Below are positions 18,339 through 27,208 of a stretch of 38,486 nucleotides of DNA, one piece after another. The position numbers were made by a program, and so were the translations under genes. Every line of letters begins with the position of its first letter. Position 1 is the stretch's first letter. The stretch is taken from NCBI GenBank assembly GCA_000375685.1, contig AQVQ01000003.1, positions 1 to 38,486 of the forward strand. The letters are read 5' to 3'. Source of the DNA: a crenarchaeote SCGC AAA261-N23. Its GTDB lineage: Archaea; Thermoproteota; Thermoprotei; Gearchaeales; Gearchaeaceae. The notes under the pieces were generated by a model. The model had not been told where the DNA came from, ran no database searches, and saw nothing but the letters and a program-made list of their open reading frames with translations.

Positions 18339-20333
18339 ATGAACTTAAGCAACTTCAGGACAAAGTTATTGATATTACTAACATTATCCTTGCTTATAGC
18401 AGCTACGATAAACATCCCAACCGTTTTTTCAAACCTAAATGGTCCTTTACTATGTTTTAGAGGATATCTCATAACGCCTATAGGTACGGAGCAATCTTAT
18501 GGCCAAGGGGCAATTATTAACTTCGATGGTAGCACTTATGTTTTAAACTCATGTACAGATTACAAAGTTGGGATTTTCAATCTGATTGCATACGTTGATT
18601 TGGATTACATATTTGTTAAATGGAGTTCAAGCTCAAATATAGTAATAAAAAATCCGTATAATTCTTCTACTTCAGTTCAGCTTTTATCACAAACTTCTGA
18701 TAGATCATACATAAATTTATATATTAGGAAACCTTGGCTGTATTTTCATACATATCTCATTACATCAGTAGGATATGAAGTAGCAAAAGATGCTCAAATA
18801 ATTTTCAATGGGGGTATTTACAATGACAACGGAGTAACTGCTTACGTTCCTGGAACATATACCATAAAAGCTAATTATCCAAGTAATTATAAGTTTGACC
18901 ACTGGGCAAGTTCAAGCACAATCTTAATAAATGACGTTCTAAGTCCTTCAACAACTGCAACACTAAGAATACAGAGTTTAGCAAAAGATCAGCAAATCTC
19001 GCTATATATTAAAGGTAGACTTTTTAATGTGACTTTCTTTCAAAAAGGAGTCCCAAGCAATCTAATATGGAAAGTATCAATAGGAAATATAACAAAGTCT
19101 GCGCTAGGTAGCAACGGTATAAGCTTTAATCTACTTGAAGGAGATTATCAGTTTAAAGTAACACCAATTGCTTTTGATAACAATTTATATTATCCTAACC
19201 CTGATAGTGGAGTTATATATGTTAGAGATAACATGGTTGTAAATATAACATTCTACATGATACCTGAAAATAATGGTAATCCTTCTCAAATTAGCAATTT
19301 AAACAAAGTTCAAGCTAAGTTATTTATTATAGACCCTAATCGAAATAGTTCAAATCTAACTAAAAATGATTACTTTATTGGCATAGTTGGAGAGAAAATT
19401 AAATTTGTACTTTATTTGAATATTCAAGGAATAACTTTATCTCTTTTATCTCCAATAAAGATTCTAATTGAAAATATAATTATTAAAGCAACTCCAAGCA
19501 ATGCTTTTTTAGTTAACAACTATAATTCAACTGAAATACAAACTATAATAAAAATACCAAACATAACTTTAAATAATACGTTAAGCGGTTCTACATCTTT
19601 ATACATAATTCTTAATAACCAAAATAATATTGCGCTAAGCTTTAACAAAGGAAATTACACTGTGGACCTTACTGCGAATCTTGCTATTTATTACAATAAA
19701 ATCTCATCTATAATTCTACCAATTCAAGCATCTACAAACTTAATAATCGATGAAGCAAAAATAGCATTAAATGATTCACTATATTTCAACGATCAATTAA
19801 TTTTGATATTTAGATATTATTGGAAAACACTGAATTATCCTATTTACAATAAAAGTGGATTACTAAGCGTTATTATACTACCTTTTGGCGTAGAAGGAAA
19901 TTTCATAGATAACCGTGGTTATCTTAAGGTAACAATTAATGAAAACGTTGTGAAAAACTTGGTTAACGAAATCACTGGTCAAATCGAAATTGTAGGCATA
20001 TTTTTCGATGGAGCAAATGTTTATAACAGTATTAGCTACATCAATTACTCCACCGTCGCAATTAGCATGATAAATTCAGATAAAAGCTACGGTGTAAAAA
20101 TTAAGGTTGTTAATTTTGCTAATTTAAGGCCTATAAGTGATGCGGAAGTAATGGTAGTTATTAATGACATAATTTTTGGAATTTACAAAACAGATATGAA
20201 CGGGGAGATAAATATTATTTACGGTGGTTCAATTTATTCCCTACGTGTAGCAATATATTATTTACATTCCAATAACTTTATACTGCTACCCTCTAAGTAC
20301 TCTAACGTAACACTTTTGGTATCTGGTTTATAG
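18339..20333 (+). CDS. Large secreted/surface protein with repeated beta domains, candidate pilus-associated adhesin (ATG at 18339)
   Basis: N-terminal signal-like hydrophobic segment; two related units ending 'FVKWSSSSNIVIKNPYNSSTS' and 'FDHWASSSTILINDVLSPSTT'; then 'FNVTFFQKGVPSNLIWKVSIGN' domain common in archaeal surface proteins. Confidence 0.6.
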   Translation: MNLSNFRTKLLILLTLSLLIAATINIPTVFSNLNGPLLCFRGYLITPIGTEQSYGQGAIINFDGSTYVLNSCTDYKVGIFNLIAYVDLDYIFVKWSSSSNIVIKNPYNSSTSVQLLSQTSDRSYINLYIRKPWLYFHTYLITSVGYEVAKDAQIIFNGGIYNDNGVTAYVPGTYTIKANYPSNYKFDHWASSSTILINDVLSPSTTATLRIQSLAKDQQISLYIKGRLFNVTFFQKGVPSNLIWKVSIGNITKSALGSNGISFNLLEGDYQFKVTPIAFDNNLYYPNPDSGVIYVRDNMVVNITFYMIPENNGNPSQISNLNKVQAKLFIIDPNRNSSNLTKNDYFIGIVGEKIKFVLYLNIQGITLSLLSPIKILIENIIIKATPSNAFLVNNYNSTEIQTIIKIPNITLNNTLSGSTSLYIILNNQNNIALSFNKGNYTVDLTANLAIYYNKISSIILPIQASTNLIIDEAKIALNDSLYFNDQLILIFRYYWKTLNYPIYNKSGLLSVIILPFGVEGNFIDNRGYLKVTINENVVKNLVNEITGQIEIVGIFFDGANVYNSISYINYSTVAISMINSDKSYGVKIKVVNFANLRPISDAEVMVVINDIIFGIYKTDMNGEINIIYGGSIYSLRVAIYYLHSNNFILLPSKYSNVTLLVSGL

Positions 20334-20364
20334 AAGGTTAAATAATAAAGCAAAAAATTTTTTT

Positions 20365-21057
20365 GTGAATGTATCAGATTTATTAACTAAAGCATTAATC
20401 ATTGTATTTGTTTTATCGTTTGCCACAATATCGGTTTATTACTTCTATTCTTCAAACTATTATATAATTTACCATAAATCGCCACAGTTTAATAAACAGG
20501 ATATTCTTAATTATCTTGCAAGAACAATTTATAGTGCATACTTCAACAATTTGTACGAATTCTCTGTACTAGTTAATCTAGGAAACAGTACATTATATTT
20601 AGATAATTTGCTTAATACCAGCTTAACCTGTGAAACTAGATTTCAATACATGCAAATACCTTTATCTTATATAATAATAGGATTTGCGAGCAACTTTTCA
20701 GCAATATCTAATGTTTTAGTATCGAATAAAACTGTTTATTTGATTAATGGAGATTTTTTGATTCCATTGGTATTTTATAATATCAATGTTACAAAGTTGC
20801 CCAATAACCGTACTTTATATTATATACAAGTAATTTATCTCACTTCAAATTCTTCATACTTAATTCAAAACGAAAATGAAATAACCTTTGATTTCATTAA
20901 AAAAGTGGCACAAGTTACTTGGATTATATTAGATAACGATATCCTTGTTTGCAAAATAAACAATAACGTTGTCTTCAATATCATCATTTTTAAAGGAGAT
21001 GTTGTTCAATTCAGTTTTACTAAGATAGAAATCAATATCCTAAAAGCAACTGTATAA
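20365..21057 (+). CDS. Pilus-locus secreted protein with N-terminal membrane helix (GTG start)
   Basis: 'MNVSDLLTKALIIVFVLSFATISVYYF'; overlaps next gene (TAATGG). Confidence 0.5.
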   Translation: MNVSDLLTKALIIVFVLSFATISVYYFYSSNYYIIYHKSPQFNKQDILNYLARTIYSAYFNNLYEFSVLVNLGNSTLYLDNLLNTSLTCETRFQYMQIPLSYIIIGFASNFSAISNVLVSNKTVYLINGDFLIPLVFYNINVTKLPNNRTLYYIQVIYLTSNSSYLIQNENEITFDFIKKVAQVTWIILDNDILVCKINNNVVFNIIIFKGDVVQFSFTKIEINILKATV

Positions 21058-21455
21058 TGGATAAAGCTGTAATAGAGATAATTAATACATTCGCGTTGAT
21101 ATTTTTAGGGGCGATTTTGTTAACGTCTTCTTTTATAATGTTCTATAACTTTCAAAATGTAAATTATTCAATTTTTCTGAAAAACTATAAAGAAAAAGTG
21201 GAAAACATTTTGAACGAAATATATTTTTATAAAAAATACTATAACTCGAATATCAGCTTTGAAATTTACTCTGAATACCTTGTCTTGATAAATGTTGTTA
21301 ATTCTACATTAATAAGAATATCGGTAGCAAGTTATTCAGAAAATGTTACTTCTATATTACCTGTAATAGGTGGAGGAATAGGATATTACTTTATCTTCTC
21401 ATATTCAAATAACGAAATAAAAATATTTCCAATTAACAATACGGTAGCGGCTTAA
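21057..21455 (+). CDS. Small pilin-like membrane protein
   Basis: 'MDKAVIEIINTFALIFLGAILLTSSFIMFYNF' N-terminal helix. Confidence 0.5.
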   Translation: MDKAVIEIINTFALIFLGAILLTSSFIMFYNFQNVNYSIFLKNYKEKVENILNEIYFYKKYYNSNISFEIYSEYLVLINVVNSTLIRISVASYSENVTSILPVIGGGIGYYFIFSYSNNEIKIFPINNTVAA

Positions 21456-21482
21456 ATATTAAAATAAAAAGACGAAGTAGCG

Positions 21483-21914
21483 ATGAGAAAAGTTATTAAG
21501 AAAAGACGAGGAGATATATCTGGTCCAATAGTTGCAGTATTATTAATAATCGCCTCTATTGCAATCGCAAGCGTAGTAATTACTTGGATGTATAGTTTAG
21601 GCACATCAGCTAGCAAACAAGGTGCGCTGCTTGTTGTTGGTACTCCTGTGATCGCAAAGAATGGAAATAATTATACATTATATATAACAGTTAAAAATTC
21701 TGGTAACGTTCCTGTAAACGTAACAGGAGTTATAGTCAATGGAGTACCTTGGACAATCATTTCTAATACACCAAATTTAGTAACTGTAGGGGTGGGCGCT
21801 GTGGTATCCTTTAGCGCTTCTTACAGCACTAGCATAACCTTAAATACCAATGTTAACGGGGTATTACAAACAACTGCAGGTACTATACCTTTTGTAGCAA
21901 TAGTACAAAGTTAA
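21483..21914 (+). CDS. Archaeal type IV pilin (class III signal peptide), probable major pilin
   Basis: 'MRKVIKKRRG|DISGPIVAVLLIIASIAIASVVITWMY' canonical charged n-region/cleavage/H-domain; C-terminal beta-rich Ser/Thr/Asn/Val domain. Confidence 0.85.
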   Translation: MRKVIKKRRGDISGPIVAVLLIIASIAIASVVITWMYSLGTSASKQGALLVVGTPVIAKNGNNYTLYITVKNSGNVPVNVTGVIVNGVPWTIISNTPNLVTVGVGAVVSFSASYSTSITLNTNVNGVLQTTAGTIPFVAIVQS

Positions 21915-21932
21915 TTTTTTTATTTAATTTTT

Positions 21933-22018
21933 TGCAGGGGGTGGGATTTGAACCCACGAAGGCCTTTAGCCACTGGATCTTGAGTCCAGCCCCTTAGACC
22001 ACGCTCGGGCACCCCTGC
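21933..22018 (-). tRNA. tRNA-Leu(CAA)
   Basis: Acceptor GCAGGGG/CCCCTGC, anticodon stem CTGGA/TCCAG with loop CTCAAGA, long variable arm, A73. Confidence 0.92.
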
Positions 22019-22019
22019 A

Positions 22020-22691
22020 TTAGGGTGTAATTATTGTTCCAATATCATCATTTTCTAAAGCTCTTTTTATATTTTCCTCTTTTTTTCCGTTAAATACTCT
22101 TACAACTATTTTTGACCTCCTAATTATATGTAAAGATTGTGGATCAAAAAGCTTGTATTCTCCTGCAGAAATGGATATGGATTTCTCTAGAATTTTTGCT
22201 AATTCATCAATACTTAATTTTTTGATAAAAACAGCATCTTTGTATAAATTAGGATCCTTATCATAAACACCCTCGACATTAGTTGCATATAACAAAGATG
22301 CCCTACTTAATTCAGAAACTAAACATGCTACAGTAGTTGTCGATATTGAAGGAAATAAACCGCCGCATATTATCCTTTTCCCCTCGTTTATTTTTTCGAC
22401 CAATTCATCAAAAGTTTTTACGAAAGAGAAATCTGATTTATTGCTTAAACTTTCATGGATTATCTGCGCGTTAATTTGACTTATATGTATACCAATAAAA
22501 TCTAAATACGATTCGGGTAAACTTAAAGATCTTCCGATATTTATATAGCTTCTAGCCCATTTGCCTCCTCCTATTACGATATGAAAATTCTTGTATTTTG
22601 AAGAAAGTTTGTCAAGAATTCTTGCGTAGCTTATAAAAGTTTCTTCACTTTCTGTTATCAGATGGCCGCCTATTTTTAAAACCCACTGCAT
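22020..22691 (-). CDS. pyrH: UMP kinase
   Basis: 'VLKIGGHLI', 'VIGGGKWARSYI', 'YATNVEGVYDKDPNLYKDA'. Confidence 0.88.
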   Translation of the reverse strand: MQWVLKIGGHLITESEETFISYARILDKLSSKYKNFHIVIGGGKWARSYINIGRSLSLPESYLDFIGIHISQINAQIIHESLSNKSDFSFVKTFDELVEKINEGKRIICGGLFPSISTTTVACLVSELSRASLLYATNVEGVYDKDPNLYKDAVFIKKLSIDELAKILEKSISISAGEYKLFDPQSLHIIRRSKIVVRVFNGKKEENIKRALENDDIGTIITP

Positions 22692-22736
22692 ATAACGACA
22701 ATATAAAATATGATGAATAGTTTAAAAAGAAACCTT

Positions 22737-23972
22737 TCAGTATTTCAATATTCCTATTATTCCTTGGAAATTAGACTTTATGGATTCACTTTCTCCTATA
22801 TTTTTACTTAAATATATTACATCAGCACCTATTTCCATAGACTTATCGACCAATTCATCGGTTATATCTGTTTGTGAAATAATTTTCACATTCTCAGAGC
22901 CACAATAATTGCATTTTAAACTTTGCTTAATTTTCAATAGAGGCTCATTTCCCGAAACTAATTGATTCATGTTATTGCAATTTAAACATAAATATTCTAT
23001 CTTTGTTATAGAAACATCTTCCACAATGATCAACTTGGATAAATTCTTTTGATTTATAGCTTCGATAACCTCCTTAACTCCTATTGCTAACCTCTTTGGA
23101 TCTTCGTTTAACAATTTCAAGAAATTATCTACCTCTTCTCTTTGCTTAACTAATTCTACTTTTTGGAATAATTCTCTACCTTTTTGCAAAAGTTCATATA
23201 CACCTTCTTCTCCTGAATAGCCCAAATCGACTACGCCTACTATTAATTTTTTTAAATCTCCAGGAATGTAATCACCATCTAAAAAATCATTTTTTGTAGG
23301 ACCAGGTCCTCCTACAACTAATCCGTCAACCTTGTTATCTTGAAGATAATACTTAACCATCCTTTCTCCTATTCTTTTATAAAACTCATGGGCCATTATT
23401 TCAATAACCCTTTCGAACCTCCTTGCAGATTGGCCCCCAGCTCTATGCTTTCCTGGGATACCTGATGTGATGGTTTCTATAATATTTAGATTGCTTCCTT
23501 CAAGAATAGCAAATGAAGCTTCTTCCCTATCTATAACAACTAAGCCATACTTATTACCAACTTTTAACATTTCTTCCAATATTTCAACATGAAATCTTGA
23601 ATCGCATCTGTATAAGTATGTTGAAATAGGCTTTGGAGGTTCAATTAAGTATATTTCAAATTTCTCATTTCCTGGAGCGTCGCCTGCGACATAACCTGCA
23701 AATACTATTAATCCGTTTCCTGAAGCCTTATTAAAGAATTTCAATCGTTGCATTATACTTACTAGAGATTCTTGCACATGATGGCGCGTAGTTCTGTCCT
23801 TTATGTTACCAGCTTGTGAATATTCGCTTTTTAATACGTCCATTATATCAGCAATTTGCCTCCCTGCAGGAATGTAAAGAGAAATTAGCTCGGTACCTCT
23901 GCCCTCTTTACTCTTCAATTCTTTTATTAACCTCCTTAACTTTATTAGTTCACCTGAACTGAGATCGGACAT
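22737..23972 (-). CDS. prf1: Archaeal peptide chain release factor aRF1
   Basis: 'NIKDRTTRHHVQESL' (NIKS region), 'HRAGGQSARRFERV' GGQ motif, C-terminal two-CxxC mini-domain. Confidence 0.95.
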   Translation of the reverse strand: MSDLSSGELIKLRRLIKELKSKEGRGTELISLYIPAGRQIADIMDVLKSEYSQAGNIKDRTTRHHVQESLVSIMQRLKFFNKASGNGLIVFAGYVAGDAPGNEKFEIYLIEPPKPISTYLYRCDSRFHVEILEEMLKVGNKYGLVVIDREEASFAILEGSNLNIIETITSGIPGKHRAGGQSARRFERVIEIMAHEFYKRIGERMVKYYLQDNKVDGLVVGGPGPTKNDFLDGDYIPGDLKKLIVGVVDLGYSGEEGVYELLQKGRELFQKVELVKQREEVDNFLKLLNEDPKRLAIGVKEVIEAINQKNLSKLIIVEDVSITKIEYLCLNCNNMNQLVSGNEPLLKIKQSLKCNYCGSENVKIISQTDITDELVDKSMEIGADVIYLSKNIGESESIKSNFQGIIGILKY

Positions 23973-24055
23973 TAAACTAAAACTAAAATAAATTCAAGCA
24001 CATAATTTATAAACATAACTTTGCTTTCAATACTAATTATTTTTAATGAATGAAA

Positions 24056-24127
24056 TGGACCGGGTGGGATTCGAACCCACGACCTTCCGCGTGCGAAGCG
24101 GACATTCTACCACTGAACTACCGGCCC
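24056..24127 (-). tRNA. tRNA-Ala(CGC)
   Basis: Acceptor GGGCCGG/CCGGTCC including the G3:U70 alanine identity pair, A73, anticodon loop TTCGCAC. Confidence 0.93.
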
Positions 24128-24136
24128 TAAAGAAAG

Positions 24137-24208
24137 GGCCCAGGATGGGATTCGAACCCATGCAATAGGCTCCACAGGCCTACGAGCTGCCACTACTCAA
24201 CCTGGGCC
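24137..24208 (-). tRNA. tRNA-His(GTG)
   Basis: Extra G-1 opposite C73, anticodon stem TAGGC/GCCTA with loop CTGTGGA. Confidence 0.92.
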
Positions 24209-24264
24209 ATTACATTATTTTTATCTAAAAATCTAGATAAATAATTTGCAGTGATATATGAAGA

Positions 24265-24603
24265 ATGATTAGAAAGAACAAAAAAATAAAACAAAAAGAT
24301 CTAGCTTACCAAAGATTGAAAATTCTAATCGGATTGGCCTTAAAAAAATATAAGGAGGATTACCAATTTGCTATAAACTGCATAAGAATAGCCATCAGAA
24401 TTAAAAGAAAATTTAATTTAAGATTACCGGAAAATTTGAGGAAGCTTTACTGTAAAAGTTGCTTCAATCTTCTTATTCCTCCCCATGGCGTAAAGATTAG
24501 AGTTCATGGGAAAGGTGCAAAAATAAAAATTGTGAAAATTTGTACAAACTGTGGAAGAGTAATAAGAGAAGAAAAGGAAAAAAAATTAGTTACCCTTATA
24601 TAA
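24265..24603 (+). CDS. rnp4: Ribonuclease P protein component 4 (Rpp21/Rpr2 family)
   Basis: 'LYCKSCFNLLIPPHGVKIRV...KICTNCGRVIR' zinc ribbon of archaeal Rpp21. Confidence 0.88.
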   Translation: MIRKNKKIKQKDLAYQRLKILIGLALKKYKEDYQFAINCIRIAIRIKRKFNLRLPENLRKLYCKSCFNLLIPPHGVKIRVHGKGAKIKIVKICTNCGRVIREEKEKKLVTLI

Positions 24604-24628
24604 ATGGTAAGAATAAAAGTATCTACAT

Positions 24629-25144
24629 ATGACTGATCCTAGATACGTCCCAGCAGATATGCTCATCAATGAGATAACAAATTATCTAAAAGAGAATGTA
24701 AAAGAGATTAAGCCGCCTGAATGGGCGGCCTTCGTTAAGACCTCAACCGGAAAAGAAAGATTACCTATACAAAACGACTGGTGGTATAGAAGAAGCGCCT
24801 CAATCTTGAGAAAACTATACTTAATAGGACCTGCGAGTGTGAAAACTTTTAGAACAATTTATGGAACTAGAAAAAGATACGGCCAAAGAATGGAACACCA
24901 TGTAAAGGGTAGTGGAAGTATAATAAGAGAGATCTTACAACAGCTAGAAAAGGCTGGCTTGGTGGAAAAAACAAAAGAGGGAAGAATTTTGACTAAACAA
25001 GGAAGGTCAATAATAAATAAGTTATCAACTAAAATATTTAATGAATTAATAAAGATTAGACCAGAATTAATTAAATATAAGCCTGGGGGTGGTAAAGTTG
25101 GAGGAGGACCAAGAACTGGAAGAGCTAAGGAGAAGAAAACTTGA
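24629..25144 (+). CDS. rps19e: Ribosomal protein eS19
   Basis: 'PPEWAAFVKTSTGKERLPIQNDWWYRRSASILRKLYLIGPASVKTFRTIYG'. Confidence 0.95.
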   Translation: MTDPRYVPADMLINEITNYLKENVKEIKPPEWAAFVKTSTGKERLPIQNDWWYRRSASILRKLYLIGPASVKTFRTIYGTRKRYGQRMEHHVKGSGSIIREILQQLEKAGLVEKTKEGRILTKQGRSIINKLSTKIFNELIKIRPELIKYKPGGGKVGGGPRTGRAKEKKT

Positions 25145-25436
25145 AGAATATCAAAGAAGGATAGAAGAAGCATACATTAGGGAACAACAGAAAAAAGAAC
25201 TGGAAGAAAGGAAAGCACAAATACTTAGGAAAATACTTACTCCCGAAGCAAGAAGCAGGATGGAAACATTAAAGCTTGTTAAAAAAGATCTTGTTGAACA
25301 GCTTGAAGCACAACTTATACAGCTTGCACTTAATGGGAGGATTAAAGCTCCAATTACGGATGAGCAATTAAAGGCTATGCTGAAAAGTTTGCAGCAACCT
25401 TCAGAAACAAAAATTAGAATAATAAGAAGAGAATAA
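25089..25436 (+). CDS. DNA-binding PDCD5/TFAR19 family protein (GTG 25089 or TTG 25098 start)
   Basis: 'ELEELRRRKLEEYQRR', 'ILTPEARSRMETLKLVKKDLVEQLEAQLIQLALNGRI'. Confidence 0.9.
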   Translation: MVKLEEDQELEELRRRKLEEYQRRIEEAYIREQQKKELEERKAQILRKILTPEARSRMETLKLVKKDLVEQLEAQLIQLALNGRIKAPITDEQLKAMLKSLQQPSETKIRIIRRE

Positions 25437-25600
25437 TGGCCAAAAACAAAACACTTTATAAAAAGAAAAAACTGGCCAAAGAGAATAAGTTATCTAAGCC
25501 TGTTCCAATTTGGGTCACAGCCAAAACAAGACCTGGAGGAAAAAGATTAAGAAGGACCAATCGTAGAAGGACCTGGAGAACATCATCAATTAAACCATGA
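25436..25600 (+). CDS. rpl39e: Ribosomal protein eL39 (54 aa, absent from supplied ORF track)
   Basis: Own translation: MAKNKTLYKKKKLAKENKLSKPVPIWVTAKTRPGGKRLRRTNRRRTWRTSSIKP*; overlaps PDCD5 stop (TAATG) and eL31 start (ATGA). Confidence 0.95.
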   Translation: MAKNKTLYKKKKLAKENKLSKPVPIWVTAKTRPGGKRLRRTNRRRTWRTSSIKP

Positions 25601-25932
25601 GTAAAGAAGAGAAAGTTGAAGAAAAGGTTGAGACAAAGAAAGAAGAAATCTATGAGGAATTTCTAGAAGAGGGCGAAAAAGTTAAAGAAGAAAAAGTTAT
25701 AACTATCAACCTTAGAAATTCCAAAAAAGCACCACAATTAAAAAGAGCTAAAAGAGCTATTAACGAGCTGAAAAATAGAATAGCTCAATATACGAAACTA
25801 AACGAAGTGATAATTCATAATAATGTTAACATGATTGTGTGGCAAAGAGGGGCAAAAAAGCCACCTTCAAGAATAAAGGTTAGGTTGGTTTTAACAGATA
25901 AAAATAAAGCATTAGTTTTACCATTACAGTAG
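25597..25932 (+). CDS. rpl31e: Ribosomal protein eL31
   Basis: 'ITINLRNSKKAPQLKRAKRAINELK...VIIHNNVNMIVWQRGAKKPPSRIKVRL'. Confidence 0.93.
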   Translation: MSKEEKVEEKVETKKEEIYEEFLEEGEKVKEEKVITINLRNSKKAPQLKRAKRAINELKNRIAQYTKLNEVIIHNNVNMIVWQRGAKKPPSRIKVRLVLTDKNKALVLPLQ

Positions 25933-26609
25933 TGGCTGGAACATCAAGAGGCTTTATTTATAACTCAGAAATAGTAGGTGCTTATGCATTTGCTACAGAT
26001 GATGTTTGTTTTTTACCAAAAGGCATAGATAACAAAATTAAAAAGCTTTTCATAGAAACACTCGAAACTGAAATTGTTGAAATAAATATTTCAAACAGCC
26101 CATTGATCGGTGTATTCATAGTCGCTAATGAAAATGGCGCATTACTGCCTTGGACTTCTACCAAAGAGGAAATAGAGATATTGAAATCATATTTTAAAAA
26201 CGTAGAAATTTTACAATCTAAATATAATGCGTTGGGAAATCTAATCAGTGTTAATTCATATGGCGCAATATTACACATAAGTTTTGATAAAGAAGAAATC
26301 GAGACTGTAAAAAATACTCTAAAGATAAAAAAATTAGCTTATCTGAACAAGGGGAAACCTTTAGCAAGCTATATTTTTGTAGATAATAATGGTTTTCTTG
26401 CGTCCCCTTGCTTTGACGATAATGATCTAAAATTATTTGAGGAAGTTTTTTCAGTAAAAGGCGACATAGGAACAGTAAATAGGGGAAGTAATATTATTAA
26501 GCTAGGTATAATTAAGAATAATAAAGGAATAATTGTAGGGGGGTTGACCACAGGTGCAGAGATTGCGAAAATTGAACAAATCCTTGGATTCGCAAAAAAG
26601 CCTAAATAA
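25932..26609 (+). CDS. eif6: Translation initiation factor aIF6 (GTG start)
   Basis: Pentein repeats ('NGALLPW', 'NSYGAILHI', 'DNNGFLASP', 'NKGIIVGGLTTGAEIAKIEQILGF'). Confidence 0.92.
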   Translation: MAGTSRGFIYNSEIVGAYAFATDDVCFLPKGIDNKIKKLFIETLETEIVEINISNSPLIGVFIVANENGALLPWTSTKEEIEILKSYFKNVEILQSKYNALGNLISVNSYGAILHISFDKEEIETVKNTLKIKKLAYLNKGKPLASYIFVDNNGFLASPCFDDNDLKLFEEVFSVKGDIGTVNRGSNIIKLGIIKNNKGIIVGGLTTGAEIAKIEQILGFAKKPK

Positions 26610-26805
26610 ATACGAAGCCAAGGGTATAGTAAAAAAAGGTAAAGATTTCAAGCTATCTTTTAGAACTTATGTATACGCATATTCTTTGAAACATGCTATA
26701 GATGTTCTATTATCTAGACTAGGAAGTAATTATAAAGCTAAAAGAAGCAACATTGAAATTGAATATATAGTAGAGGTTAAAGAAGATGAGCAGCAAGGAA
26801 AGTGA
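26554..26805 (+). CDS. rplX: Ribosomal protein eL20 (LX/L18a); true start may be TTG 26584
   Basis: 'KYEAKGIVKKGKDFKLSFRTYVYAYSLKHAIDVLLSRLGSNYKAKRSNIEIEYIVEV'. Confidence 0.85.
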   Translation: MQRLRKLNKSLDSQKSLNKYEAKGIVKKGKDFKLSFRTYVYAYSLKHAIDVLLSRLGSNYKAKRSNIEIEYIVEVKEDEQQGK

Positions 26806-27208
26806 AATAAATAGAAAAGTTTTAGAGTATGAGTATTATAAGCAACTTTTAGATAATTATCAGAATGAATTCACAGCTATAACTGCTTTATTAAATGAAG
26901 TAGATACCACTCTTTCCACAATCAACGAATTATATAAATTAAAGAGTGAGCAAACGGAAATTTATGCTTCACTTGGAAGCGGTTCTTATCTTAAAGTTAA
27001 TCTTACAAAAGAGAATAAAATTTTACTAAATGTGGGCGCTAAGATATTCATTGAGTATACTTTAGAACAAGCTACTGATTTCTTAAATAGAAGGAAACAA
27101 AAAATAACAGAATCATTGGAGAACACAAGTAAAATAATAAGGGAATTAAGTTTAATAGTTTCAAGATTAGAGTCTGAAATAGCTAAATTAACTGAAACAA
27201 AACGGTAA
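26786..27208 (+). CDS. pfdA: Prefoldin alpha subunit
   Basis: Coiled-coil with 'EIYASLGSGSYLKVNLTKENKILLNVGAKIFIEYTLEQATDFLNRRKQKI'. Confidence 0.9.
   Translation: MSSKESEINRKVLEYEYYKQLLDNYQNEFTAITALLNEVDTTLSTINELYKLKSEQTEIYASLGSGSYLKVNLTKENKILLNVGAKIFIEYTLEQATDFLNRRKQKITESLENTSKIIRELSLIVSRLESEIAKLTETKR

Noticed and set aside
22700-22737. C-box-like ATGATGA (22710-22716) as a possible C/D sRNA
   Set aside because: No CTGA D box at suitable spacing; more likely the AT-rich pyrH/aRF1 intergenic region.
23800-23830. aRF1 NIKS motif reading NIKDR, possible altered stop-codon recognition
   Set aside because: Genes in the window end in TAA, TGA and TAG alike, and I believe NIKD variants occur in related archaeal aRF1s; not a strong signal.
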